Below are positions 28,052-35,748 of a DNA stretch of 49,686 nucleotides, in pieces. The DNA comes from Rubellimicrobium roseum (GTDB lineage Bacteria > Pseudomonadota > Alphaproteobacteria > Rhodobacterales > Rhodobacteraceae), in the NCBI RefSeq assembly GCF_006152145.1, contig NZ_VDFV01000028.1, positions 1-49,686 of the forward strand, given 5' to 3'. The notes beneath the pieces are model-generated. The model saw nothing but the letters and a program-made list of their open reading frames with translations. It did not search any database and was not told the DNA's origin. The translations under genes and the position numbers were made by a program. Position 1 is the first letter of the stretch; every line of letters begins with the position of its first letter.

Positions 28052-29122
28052 ATGACGGCACTTCTCGAGATCCGCGGGGCGCGGCGGCGCTTCGCCACGC
28101 CCGAAGGGGGCCATATCGCCGCTCTCGACGGCGTAGACCTTGATGTCGGGGGCAACGAGTTCGTCACGCTCCTGGGCCCATCCGGCTGCGGCAAGACCAC
28201 GCTTCTTCGCGCCATCAGCGGCTTCGAGCAGCTCGATGGGGGCTCCGTCCGGCTCGATGGCGCGGATCTCGGAGCGCTGCCGCCCTTCCGGCGGCCTTTG
28301 AACACGGTATTCCAGAGCTATGCCCTGTTCGGGCACATGACGGTGGCGCGGAACGTGGGCTACGCACTCGAGGTCCGGGGCGTGGACCGCGCGACCTACG
28401 AGCGGGAGGTGGGCCAAGCGCTGGAGAAGGTCGGCCTGTCGGGGATGGGCGCGCGCAAGCCCTCTCAGCTTTCGGGCGGGCAACGGCAGCGGGTGGCCCT
28501 GGCACGGGCGATCGTCGCGAAGCCCAGGCTCCTCCTGCTCGACGAACCGCTGTCGGCGCTCGACCGCAACCTGCGCCAGCAGATGCAGCTCGAGCTCAAG
28601 GACCTCCAGCACCGCCTGGGCATCGCCTTTGTCTTCGTGACCCACGACCAGGAGGAGGCGCTGACGATGTCCGACCGCGTGGTCCTGATGCGTGCAGGCC
28701 GGATCGAGCAGCAGGGCAGCCCCCGCGACATCTACCGCCGCCCTCGCAGCCGCTTCGTGGCCGAGTTCATCGGCGAGACCAACCTTTTCTCCATCACGGT
28801 CGAGCGGATCGAAGGCGGGCTCGCGGTCGGGCGCACGGCACAGGGCCTCGCGCTGTGGCTTCCGGCGGCGGGCCTGCGGCCGGGGCAATCGGCCGTGGCC
28901 GCGCTCCGGCCGGCCGACTTCACGCTAGAGGACGGCGACATCGCGGGTCAGGTCTCGCGATCGGTCTACTTGGGCTCGGACCTGCACCTCTTCGTCAGGC
29001 CCAACGCGGGCGGCCCCGAGATCCGCGTCACCGCGCGCGACCGGGCAGGGGCCCCGGAGGTGGGGACGCCGGTCAGCCTCGGCTACGATCCCGCCGCGGC
29101 CCATGTCTTGGAGGAGGCGTGA
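28052..29122 (+). CDS. polyamine-type ABC ATP-binding protein (PotA-like), second system
   Basis: This 356-aa ATPase has Walker [10 protein letters not shown], signature LSGGQRQRV, Walker [12 protein letters not shown] and the TOBE domain starting near FIGETNLFSI. The ATG at 28052 is chosen at the start of similarity; the upstream extension to 27947 lies within the binding-protein gene. The stop overlaps the next start (TGATG). Confidence 0.92.
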   Translation: MTALLEIRGARRRFATPEGGHIAALDGVDLDVGGNEFVTLLGPSGCGKTTLLRAISGFEQLDGGSVRLDGADLGALPPFRRPLNTVFQSYALFGHMTVARNVGYALEVRGVDRATYEREVGQALEKVGLSGMGARKPSQLSGGQRQRVALARAIVAKPRLLLLDEPLSALDRNLRQQMQLELKDLQHRLGIAFVFVTHDQEEALTMSDRVVLMRAGRIEQQGSPRDIYRRPRSRFVAEFIGETNLFSITVERIEGGLAVGRTAQGLALWLPAAGLRPGQSAVAALRPADFTLEDGDIAGQVSRSVYLGSDLHLFVRPNAGGPEIRVTARDRAGAPEVGTPVSLGYDPAAAHVLEEA

Positions 29123-30000
29123 TGGCGGCCCCGCGCGAAAGGATCGTGCTGGCCGTCCTCCTGGCGCCGGCAACGCTGATCCTGGGCGTGTTCTTTCTTC
29201 TGCCGCTTCTCATCGTCGCGCTGTTCTCGGTCCTGATGCCTGGGCTTTACGGCGGCGTGGAGTGGGCCTTCTACCATTGGAACTACGGGCGGATCTTCGG
29301 CTGGGCCGACGGGCTGATGGAGATCTTCGAGCCCATCTACCTTCAGATCCTGCTGCGCTCGCTTGGCTTTGCGACCCTCACGGTCCTGCTCTGCCTCATC
29401 CTCTGCTACCCGGTTGCGTTCTGGATGAGCCGTCTTCCCGAGCGGTGGCGGCTCCTGTTCCTGTTCCTCGTGACGCTGCCCTTCTTCTCGAGCCTGATCG
29501 TCCGGCTCTACGCCTGGCTCCTGATCCTGCGGCCCTCGGGCCTCCTCAACCAGGGGCTCCTGGCGCTCGGGGTCGTGGATGCGCCGCTGGATATCCTCTA
29601 TACGCCGGCCGCAGTCGTGCTGGGCATGGTGTACATCATGGTTCCCTTCATGTTCCTGCCGCTCTTCGCGGCGGTGGACAATCTCGACCGCAGCCTGGTC
29701 GAGGCCTCCTTCGACTTGGGCGCGACGCGGGCGCAGACCTTCCGAAAGGTGATCCTGCCACAGACCCTGCCGGGGATCGTCGCGGGCTCGGTGATCGTCT
29801 TCATCCCCTCCGTGGGCAACTTCATCGTCCCGGACATCCTGGGCGGGGCCAAGGGCCTGATGATGGGCAACCTGATCGAGCAGCAGTTCCTGTCGGCCCG
29901 CAACTGGCCCTTCGGCTCGGCCCTGGCCATGGTCGTCATGTCGGTCGTGCTCATGGTGCTTCTCACCATGGTGGCGCGATCCCGACGGGTGAGGGGCTGA
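29122..30000 (+). CDS. polyamine-type ABC permease (PotB-like), second system
   Basis: This 292-aa membrane protein starts with a strong helix (LAVLLAPATLILGVFFLLPL), contains the PotB-like region FFSSLIVRLYAWLLIL, and an EAA-type loop (VEASFDLGATRAQTFRKVILP). The ATG at 29122 overlaps the ATPase stop and is preceded by GGAGGAGG; a longer frame from 28855 is rejected. Confidence 0.92.
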   Translation: MAAPRERIVLAVLLAPATLILGVFFLLPLLIVALFSVLMPGLYGGVEWAFYHWNYGRIFGWADGLMEIFEPIYLQILLRSLGFATLTVLLCLILCYPVAFWMSRLPERWRLLFLFLVTLPFFSSLIVRLYAWLLILRPSGLLNQGLLALGVVDAPLDILYTPAAVVLGMVYIMVPFMFLPLFAAVDNLDRSLVEASFDLGATRAQTFRKVILPQTLPGIVAGSVIVFIPSVGNFIVPDILGGAKGLMMGNLIEQQFLSARNWPFGSALAMVVMSVVLMVLLTMVARSRRVRG

Positions 30001-30003
30001 ACG

Positions 30004-30840
30004 ATGCAAAGCCGCCTGGGCTGGGCCGTCCTGACGATTGTCGCGGTCCTGTTCTTCGTCTTCATCTACGCGCCCCTCCTTGTCATCGTGGTCACCTCGT
30101 TCAACGCCAACCCGGTGAACATGCTGATCTGGGACGGCTTCACGCTCGACTGGTACCGTGGCCTCCTTGGCCTCGGGGAGCGGGCGACCGATGTGAGCAA
30201 CCGCGCCCTCTACATCGAGAGCACTGACCAGCTCCTCGCAGCAGTTCGGAACTCGCTCACCGTGGCCGCCGCCACGACGGCGATCTCGACCGTTGTAGGG
30301 ACCGCCACGGCTCTCGCGTTGGCGCGGCACAGGTTTAAGGGCCGAGGGGTCTACAGCGGCGGCCTGCTGCTGCCCATGATGATGCCCGACATCGTGCTGG
30401 GGATCGGGCTCCTGATCTTCTTCGTCACGATCGGGATGCAGCTCTCGCTTCTGACGATCATCATCGGGCACTGCACGTTCCTGATCTCCTACGTTTACCT
30501 CATCGTCCAGGCACGGCTCGCGGGTCTCGACCCCGCGCTTGAGGAGGCCTCGGCCGATCTGGGAGCCTCGGAATGGACCACCTTCCGGAAGGTGCTCCTT
30601 CCGCAGCTCGCGCCGGGGATCCTGGGCGGGGCGCTGCTGGCCTTCGTGATCTCCATGGACGACCTCGTCATCACCTACTTCATCGCAGGGACGGGCAGCA
30701 CGACCCTTCCCGTATACATCTTCGGGATGATCCGCCGCGGCGTGAAGCCCGAGATCAACGCCATCGCCACGATGATCATCCTGGCCTCGATCCTGATCGC
30801 AGCCCTGGGCCTGTGGCTGCGCAGCCGAAAGACCGACTGA
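30004..30840 (+). CDS. polyamine-type ABC permease (PotC-like), second system
   Basis: This 278-aa permease has an N-terminal helix (AVLTIVAVLFFVFIYAPLLVIVV), PotC-like SFNANP and an EAA loop (LEEASADLGASEWTTFRKVLLP). It starts 3 nt after the PotB-like stop and ends 1 nt before the peptidase start. Confidence 0.92.
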   Translation: MQSRLGWAVLTIVAVLFFVFIYAPLLVIVVTSFNANPVNMLIWDGFTLDWYRGLLGLGERATDVSNRALYIESTDQLLAAVRNSLTVAAATTAISTVVGTATALALARHRFKGRGVYSGGLLLPMMMPDIVLGIGLLIFFVTIGMQLSLLTIIIGHCTFLISYVYLIVQARLAGLDPALEEASADLGASEWTTFRKVLLPQLAPGILGGALLAFVISMDDLVITYFIAGTGSTTLPVYIFGMIRRGVKPEINAIATMIILASILIAALGLWLRSRKTD

Positions 30841-30841
30841 T

Positions 30842-31912
30842 ATGATGCGTCCCCGCGCCCGCGACCTCGGGCTGCCCTTTCCCGGCGAGCCGGGCCCATT
30901 CAACGCCATCACCGACGTCCCGGGCGTGGAGGTTGGATTCTGCACCCTCACGGATCTGTCGCGCCGGATGCGCACGGGCGTGACCGCCGTCCTCCCGCGC
31001 GGGAGGTTGCCCGAGCCGCAGCCCGTCTGGGCCGGGCACTACTCGCTCAACGGCAACGGCGAGATGACGGGCACCCACTGGATCGACGACGCCGGCTACT
31101 TCATGGGGCCGGTCCTCATCACCAACACGCATGGGGTGGGGGCGGCCCATACCGGCGCTACCCGCTGGATGATCGACACTTATGCCGACTTTTTCCGGAA
31201 CGGCCATGCCTGGGCCATGCCAGTGGTGGCCGAAACCTATGACGGCGTCCTGAACGACATCAACGCCATGTTCGTCGAGCCGCATCACGCCGTCGCCGCA
31301 ATCGAGGACGCGCGGACTGGTCCCGTCGCCGAGGGATCGACCGGCGGCGGCAACGGCATGATCGCCTACGAGTTCAAGGGCGGCACCGGGACGGCCTCGC
31401 GGCGCGTAGTCATTGGCGGGGAAACCTACACGATCGGCGCGCTCGTGCAGGCCAATCACGGGCTCCGGCCGTGGCTGACGATTCTGGGGCAGCCTGTGGG
31501 GCGGCTCATGCCCGAGGGCGCGCTCTACAGCACGGAGATGGGGTCGATCATCGTTCTGCTCGGCACGGACGCGCCGGTGTCGGGCCTTTCACTTCGGGCG
31601 CTCGCCAAGCGCTCGGCCATTGGGATCGGCCGGGGTGGCACCCCGGGCGGGAACAATTCGGGCGACATCTTCCTCGCCTTCTCAGTCGCCAATCCCGGCC
31701 CGATGCCCCAGCGGGCGGCGGTCCTCCAGGACGTGCGTCATCTCAACGGCGAATACCTCGATCCTTTGTACCTTGCCGGCGTCGAGGCCATCGAGGAAGC
31801 CGTGGTCAATGCCCTAGTAGCAGGAGAGGACGTGGAGGCCGTGAAGCCCGCGGGCAGGATTTGCCGTGCCCTTGATGCAGAAGGCTTGGCCAAGCTGTTC
31901 ACCTCCGCCTGA
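30842..31912 (+). CDS. P1-family (DmpA/BapA-type) aminopeptidase
   Basis: This 356-aa Ntn hydrolase matches peptidase family S58: INxITDVPGV-like start (FNAITDVPGVEVG), TNTHGVGAAHTG, GSTGGGNGM, and the self-cleavage/nucleophile site at Ser273 in GGNNSGDIFLAF. Members remove N-terminal residues, including D- and beta-amino acids, from amides and peptides after autocatalytic cleavage. No signal peptide is present, so it should act on imported substrates. Its start is 1 nt after the permease stop, placing it in the importer operon and suggesting that the transporter brings in a small peptide or amide. Confidence 0.92.
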   Translation: MMRPRARDLGLPFPGEPGPFNAITDVPGVEVGFCTLTDLSRRMRTGVTAVLPRGRLPEPQPVWAGHYSLNGNGEMTGTHWIDDAGYFMGPVLITNTHGVGAAHTGATRWMIDTYADFFRNGHAWAMPVVAETYDGVLNDINAMFVEPHHAVAAIEDARTGPVAEGSTGGGNGMIAYEFKGGTGTASRRVVIGGETYTIGALVQANHGLRPWLTILGQPVGRLMPEGALYSTEMGSIIVLLGTDAPVSGLSLRALAKRSAIGIGRGGTPGGNNSGDIFLAFSVANPGPMPQRAAVLQDVRHLNGEYLDPLYLAGVEAIEEAVVNALVAGEDVEAVKPAGRICRALDAEGLAKLFTSA

Positions 31913-31970
31913 CCTTTAGACGAGGAAGGCTGATCCGACGGTGGGGGCCGAAGTCATTCCTACAATCCTG

Positions 31971-32055
31971 TTGACTCAGCAGGATTTTCGCCCGATTCCG
32001 GTGCGCCTCCAGCGATGTGCCTCAAGGTGTGCGGTACCTTGTGCACTGGTTCAAG
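31971..32055 (+). repeat. dispersed direct repeat, copy 2
   Basis: This 85-bp partner of 11652-11737 is in the same orientation. It begins 58 nt after the peptidase gene and precedes the tRNA-like fragment by about 100 nt. No protein family is recognised in either strand. Confidence 0.85.
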
Positions 32056-32153
32056 CGGCTCTTCTCGGGTGCCCGCGACAGTTCAGTTGCTAGAGACGCC
32101 CGCCGCATACGCACGTGCATGGAAGGTAGTCGCCTGATCATGTGATGTCCAGC

Positions 32154-32190
32154 GTTGCGGGCGAAGGTTCAAATCCTGCCCCCGCAACCA
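32154..32190 (+). other. initiator-tRNA-like 3' fragment ending in CCA
   Basis: The 26 bases at 32165-32190 match, from memory, the 3' end of alphaproteobacterial tRNA-fMet: T-loop TTCAAAT, then CCTGC, CCCCGCA, A and CCA. The preceding GTTGCGGG (32154-32161) pairs perfectly with CCCGCAAC (32181-32188), so the segment can fold as an acceptor-plus-T-arm minihelix. No D-arm or anticodon arm fits upstream, so it is not a complete tRNA. It may be an attachment-site remnant of an integrated element. Confidence 0.6.
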
Positions 32191-32192
32191 TT

Positions 32193-32225
32193 CGAACCTC
32201 TGTAACACCAAGTGGTGAAGGTTCG
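32193..32225. repeat. inverted repeat beside the tRNA-like fragment
   Basis: CGAACCT (32193-32199) pairs with AGGTTCG (32219-32225), with an inner CACC-AAGT-GGTG hairpin at 32206-32217. It begins 3 nt after the CCA end. It could be a terminator-like structure or part of an integration site. Confidence 0.5.
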
Positions 32226-32324
32226 TTTCTGCTGGTTCGAACGGTGCGGCGGAGCCGAGGCGCGCGACCAGTGTTGCGTCAGCTTATGGCGAACATGCGA
32301 CGTCTGTCCTGAGTTCGCTCTGGC

Positions 32325-33341
32325 CTACTTCTTCTCTCGTCGACTAGGCAGAAGTGCTGTTAGGACTTCGGGCGGGGCGGGGCGACGCCACACCGTCTGG
32401 AAACTCTCGGCGACATTGGCGCGCGTCACGGGAACGCCGGGCAGGGCTACCCAGTCAGGTGTGAGTTGCCCGAGCATGGCCAGGATCGCCGTCTGCGCCG
32501 CGATCACGCCCTGATAATGAGGCTGCTGCGCAGCGACGGCCACGACCGGACCGCCTCGGGCCAAGCTTGCCGCGACGTCTCGTCCCAAGTCGATCGTGGC
32601 GACCGGGCCTGACCAGCCATGTCGCGCCAGAGCGGACAGCGCCTCGCGCCCCGGGGTGTCCCAGACGACGAAAAGACCGGCGAGGGACGGATGCGCGGTC
32701 CAAAGCGACAGGGCTGTCTCGCCGGCGACCCGGATGGAGCCGAAGCGCGCGGTCCGCAGCGTGACGTCCGGCCGCTCCCGCCGCATCCACCGGCCGAAGG
32801 CGAGCTCGCGCTCGTTGGTCGCAAAGAAGTCGGCGTCGTAGCCCAGTACGCCGATCTCAGCGCCCTTGGACAGGTGCGGCGCCAGGAGCTCGGCCGCGAT
32901 GCGCCCCAAGCCCGAGTTGTCGGCGGAGACCAGGGCCACGTAGTCCTTGCCGGGCAGGAGACCCGTGGGCACGTTGTCGAGGAGGACGAGCGAGATTCCG
33001 GCCGCGGATAGCCGCGCATGAGCCGCGGCCACGGCGGCGTTGGCCACGGGCAGGGAGATCACCGCGTCGGGGGCCTCGTGCAGCACGCGGTCGAGGGCGG
33101 CGATCTGCGCCTCGGGCGAGAAGCCGCAGTCCACGACCTCGATCACCGCCGTGCCGCAGTCGCCCAAAGTCCCGGCGAGGCCCTGGAGCTGCTGGCGCGC
33201 GAAGTCGCTCTCGAGCGTGTGCATGACGATGGCGACGCGGAAGCCCTTCTTCCGGGCCGCGTCGATGTCGGCGGGGGCAAGGGCCACGCGCTGCGGCGGC
33301 GAGGCGCGCTCGCCATGGGGGCCGAGACCGGCGATCGACAT
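32325..33341 (-). CDS. signal-less periplasmic-binding-protein-like protein
   Basis: This 338-aa protein is homologous over its length to the RbsB-like binding protein encoded at 35749-36870 (compare its VSADNSGLGRIAAELL and LVLLDNVPTGLLPGKDYV with VSADNYGNGVAAAHLM and LVFMDNVPQGFTAGTDYV). It has no signal peptide or helix-turn-helix, so it should stay in the cytoplasm. The ATG at 33341 has GGAAGGA 5 nt upstream. It begins 13 nt after the ROK regulator stop and is probably co-expressed with it. A cytoplasmic ligand sensor or ROK partner is an inference; a secreted protein that lost its signal is the alternative. Confidence 0.82.
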   Translation of the reverse strand: MSIAGLGPHGERASPPQRVALAPADIDAARKKGFRVAIVMHTLESDFARQQLQGLAGTLGDCGTAVIEVVDCGFSPEAQIAALDRVLHEAPDAVISLPVANAAVAAAHARLSAAGISLVLLDNVPTGLLPGKDYVALVSADNSGLGRIAAELLAPHLSKGAEIGVLGYDADFFATNERELAFGRWMRRERPDVTLRTARFGSIRVAGETALSLWTAHPSLAGLFVVWDTPGREALSALARHGWSGPVATIDLGRDVAASLARGGPVVAVAAQQPHYQGVIAAQTAILAMLGQLTPDWVALPGVPVTRANVAESFQTVWRRPAPPEVLTALLPSRREKK

Positions 33342-33354
33342 GGATGTCCTTCCC

Positions 33355-34716
33355 TCAGGTCCGGTCATTGCGGGGAGCGGCCGGCTTGGCGGGTGCGGGA
33401 GGCGGGTCCTCGAGGCGATCGCGCAGCGCCGCGAAGCCCGGGTGGGCCATCGGGCGGCCCTGGAGGACCCAGTCTTTCAGCATCGGTGGGGCGAAGAGGC
33501 CTTCCACTGCCACCATTGCAGCCCCCACAAGGCCCGCCGAGCTGCTCATCTGCGACCGCACGATCCGGAGGTCGCGCGTCACCAGAGGATGGGACGCGCC
33601 ATAGACCGCCTCGCGCACCGCCGCGAGGAGGATATCATTCGACTGGGCCACCGATCCCGAGAGAACGATGATCTCGGGATTGAGGGCGTTGGCCAGGGTC
33701 GCCACGACATGGCCGATGAGGCGACCGCTCTGGGAGAGGATCTCCATGGCCGTCCGGTCGCCCATCTGGGCGGCCTGGCTGACCTCGGCGGCACTGAGCG
33801 CGCCGTGGCGGCGATGGAGGTCGGCCAGCAGCGTGCTCCGGCCCTCCTCGGCGGCGGCCTGTCCCTCGCGGGCGATCATCTCGGAGCCGGCGAGCGCGTC
33901 GAGCGTGCCGGTCCGCTCCCCGGTCTGGACGGGGAGCTGCCCGATCAAACCCGCCGCCCCCATCGCGCCGCGCCAGAGCCGCCCGTCGCAGACGAGCCCG
34001 GCCCCGATGCGCTTGCCGACCTTGACGAACAGCATGGCCGTGCAGCCAATCCCGGCGCCACCATGGAGCTCGCCCATCGTCATCGTCTCGACGCTGGAGC
34101 GCATCCAGACGGGGGCACCGTAGCGCCGCACGAGGGTCTCCACGAAGAAGGTGCCCTCCCAACCCGGCAGGATCGGCGGCGTCTCGGTGAGGAAGGTCCC
34201 TCCGGCCTCGGCGACGGGGGCCGGCACGGAAAGGGAAACCGCCCAGGGAGCGGCGCCCGGCCCGCTCTGGCGCGACAGGATCCAGTCGAAGAGCGAGGTC
34301 ACGCGGTCGAGGATCGCCGCCGCGGGCTCCGTCAGGTCCACGGGCTCGTGGTGCTCCATGAGGAGGCGGCCGGACAGGTCCGCGATGCCCACACCCAGCG
34401 CCGTCTGGTCCAGCGTCGCCACCAGCACGCGCCCCCTGTCCGCCGCGAAGCGGACTAGGCGCGGCGCCCGGCCCCCCGTCGCTGCGCCGAGTTCGCTCTC
34501 GTCCACGAGGCCCAGCTCGGTCAGGAGCGCCAAGCGGTCGGCGACGATCGCCCGGCCGAATTCGCCCACCCGCTCGATCTCCTGGCGGGTGGTGGCTTGG
34601 CCAGTACGCACGAGATTGAGGATCTCGATCACGCTTCCGCTGGCGGTCTCGGAGCCGCGGGGACGGCCCCGGCCGCGCGAGCGCGTCCCTTCATCCTCAC
34701 GGTCCAGCGCCTGCAT
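33355..34716 (-). CDS. ROK-family transcriptional repressor
   Basis: This 453-aa ROK protein (NagC/XylR/Mlc type) has an N-terminal winged helix (about residues 26-80: SVIEILNLVRTGQATTRQEIE) and a sugar-kinase-like domain. The usual ROK zinc motif (GHxxxxxxGxxCxCGxxGC) is not visible; the region instead reads LIGQLPVQTGERTGTLDALAG, as in some ROK regulators that lack the zinc site. GGGAGG lies 5 nt before the ATG. It is divergent from the sugar operon by 173 bp and is its likely repressor. Confidence 0.88.
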   Translation of the reverse strand: MQALDREDEGTRSRGRGRPRGSETASGSVIEILNLVRTGQATTRQEIERVGEFGRAIVADRLALLTELGLVDESELGAATGGRAPRLVRFAADRGRVLVATLDQTALGVGIADLSGRLLMEHHEPVDLTEPAAAILDRVTSLFDWILSRQSGPGAAPWAVSLSVPAPVAEAGGTFLTETPPILPGWEGTFFVETLVRRYGAPVWMRSSVETMTMGELHGGAGIGCTAMLFVKVGKRIGAGLVCDGRLWRGAMGAAGLIGQLPVQTGERTGTLDALAGSEMIAREGQAAAEEGRSTLLADLHRRHGALSAAEVSQAAQMGDRTAMEILSQSGRLIGHVVATLANALNPEIIVLSGSVAQSNDILLAAVREAVYGASHPLVTRDLRIVRSQMSSSAGLVGAAMVAVEGLFAPPMLKDWVLQGRPMAHPGFAALRDRLEDPPPAPAKPAAPRNDRT

Positions 34717-34773
34717 CCGAGCCTCCCTGGTCCGGAAGCGATAAAAGCTTCGCTTCGGTTCTGCAATCTCAAA

Positions 34774-34796
34774 CTTATGTTGAAGATAGGCATAAG
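34774..34796. promoter_or_regulatory. inverted repeat in the ROK/sugar-operon divergent region
   Basis: CTTATG (34774-34779) and CATAAG (34791-34796) form a perfect 6-bp inverted repeat with an 11-nt AT-rich spacer, between the ROK start and the isomerase start. Nearby tandem GTAACAAC motifs (about 34843-34858) may also matter. It is a candidate ROK operator. Confidence 0.5.
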
Positions 34797-34889
34797 GTGG
34801 CCGGCATATGCTCCATAAAGGTTGACCTGATCCGATTCGCGACGTAACAACCGTAACAACGGGACAACGAAGCGGGGGGAGGCGCCGAG

Positions 34890-35702
34890 ATGACCGAGTG
34901 GAAGCTCGCCTATCATGCGAACTGCTGGGGCGCGCTGGGCGGGAACGCCGTCGGCGTGACCTCGATCACGCAGCTCAGCTATCGCACCTTCGGCGAGATG
35001 GACCGCGCCTTCTCGGACATCGCGGCGGCGGGCTACGAGGGCGTCGAGGTCTTCGACGGCAACCTCCTCGACGTGCCAGCTGCCGAGATGCGTCGGCTGC
35101 TGTCCGACGCGGGGCTGACCTTGGTCGCCACCTATGCGGGCGGGAATTTCATCTTCGACGACATCCTGCCCGAGGAGCTGGCCCGCGTCACCCGCGCCGC
35201 CGACCGTGCGGCCGAGCTCGGCGCGCCGCATCTCGTGGTCGGCGGGGGCGCCAAGCGCTTCGAGGGGACCCGCGACGGTGACTATGCGAAGCTTGGCGCG
35301 GCACTCGACCGCGTGAAGGAGATCGCTGAGGTGCGGGGGCTCAGGGCGCACTACCACCCGCATCTCTCGACCATCGTCGAAGGGCCGCAGGAGGTGCACC
35401 GCATCTTCGGGCTGACCTCGATCGACTTCTGTCCCGACACCGCGCACCTTGCCGCCGCCGGTGGCGACCCGGCGCGGCTGATCCGCGAGCTGCGCGACCG
35501 CATCTCCTATGTGCACCTCAAGGGCTTTCAGAAGGAGCCCTTTGCCTTCACGCCGCTCGACCGCGGCGATGTGCCCACGGGCCCGATCCTCGAGGCGCTG
35601 CGCGAGGCGCGTTTCGCGGGCTGGGTCTGCACTGAGCTCGACGCCTGGCCGGATCCGGCCGAGGGGGCGCGGCTCAGCATGGATTACCTGAAGCGGGCCT
35701 GA
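34890..35702 (+). CDS. sugar phosphate isomerase/epimerase-like TIM-barrel protein
   Basis: This 270-aa protein belongs to the xylose-isomerase-like TIM-barrel (AP endonuclease family 2) group. Candidate metal ligands are Glu in GYEGVEVFDG, Asp and His in FCPDTAHL, His in YVHLKG and Glu in CTELDAW. Relatives include inosose dehydratase, epimerases and keto-glycoside lyases. It opens the sugar operon downstream of the ROK operator; substrate unknown. Confidence 0.87.
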   Translation: MTEWKLAYHANCWGALGGNAVGVTSITQLSYRTFGEMDRAFSDIAAAGYEGVEVFDGNLLDVPAAEMRRLLSDAGLTLVATYAGGNFIFDDILPEELARVTRAADRAAELGAPHLVVGGGAKRFEGTRDGDYAKLGAALDRVKEIAEVRGLRAHYHPHLSTIVEGPQEVHRIFGLTSIDFCPDTAHLAAAGGDPARLIRELRDRISYVHLKGFQKEPFAFTPLDRGDVPTGPILEALREARFAGWVCTELDAWPDPAEGARLSMDYLKRA

Positions 35703-35748
35703 CGGCCCAACATCCCCGGCATCGCCGGGTCTCTGGGAGGAGACGACA

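Noticed and set aside
26875-28305. A 476-codon minus-strand reading over the second PotD-like gene
   Set aside because: Composition is typical of antisense frames in high-GC DNA and it crosses the divergent promoter region.
29083-30975. A 630-codon minus-strand reading antisense to the second PotB/PotC genes
   Set aside because: It is dominated by Asp, Glu, His, Arg, Gln and Gly, has no domain and lies exactly opposite strongly supported permease genes. This is a GC-rich shadow.
32104-32190. A complete initiator tRNA, with CAT at 32139-32141 as anticodon
   Set aside because: The distance from CAT to the T-loop is about 26 nt instead of about 17, and neither a D-arm nor an anticodon stem can be formed. 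Only the 3' fragment is supported.
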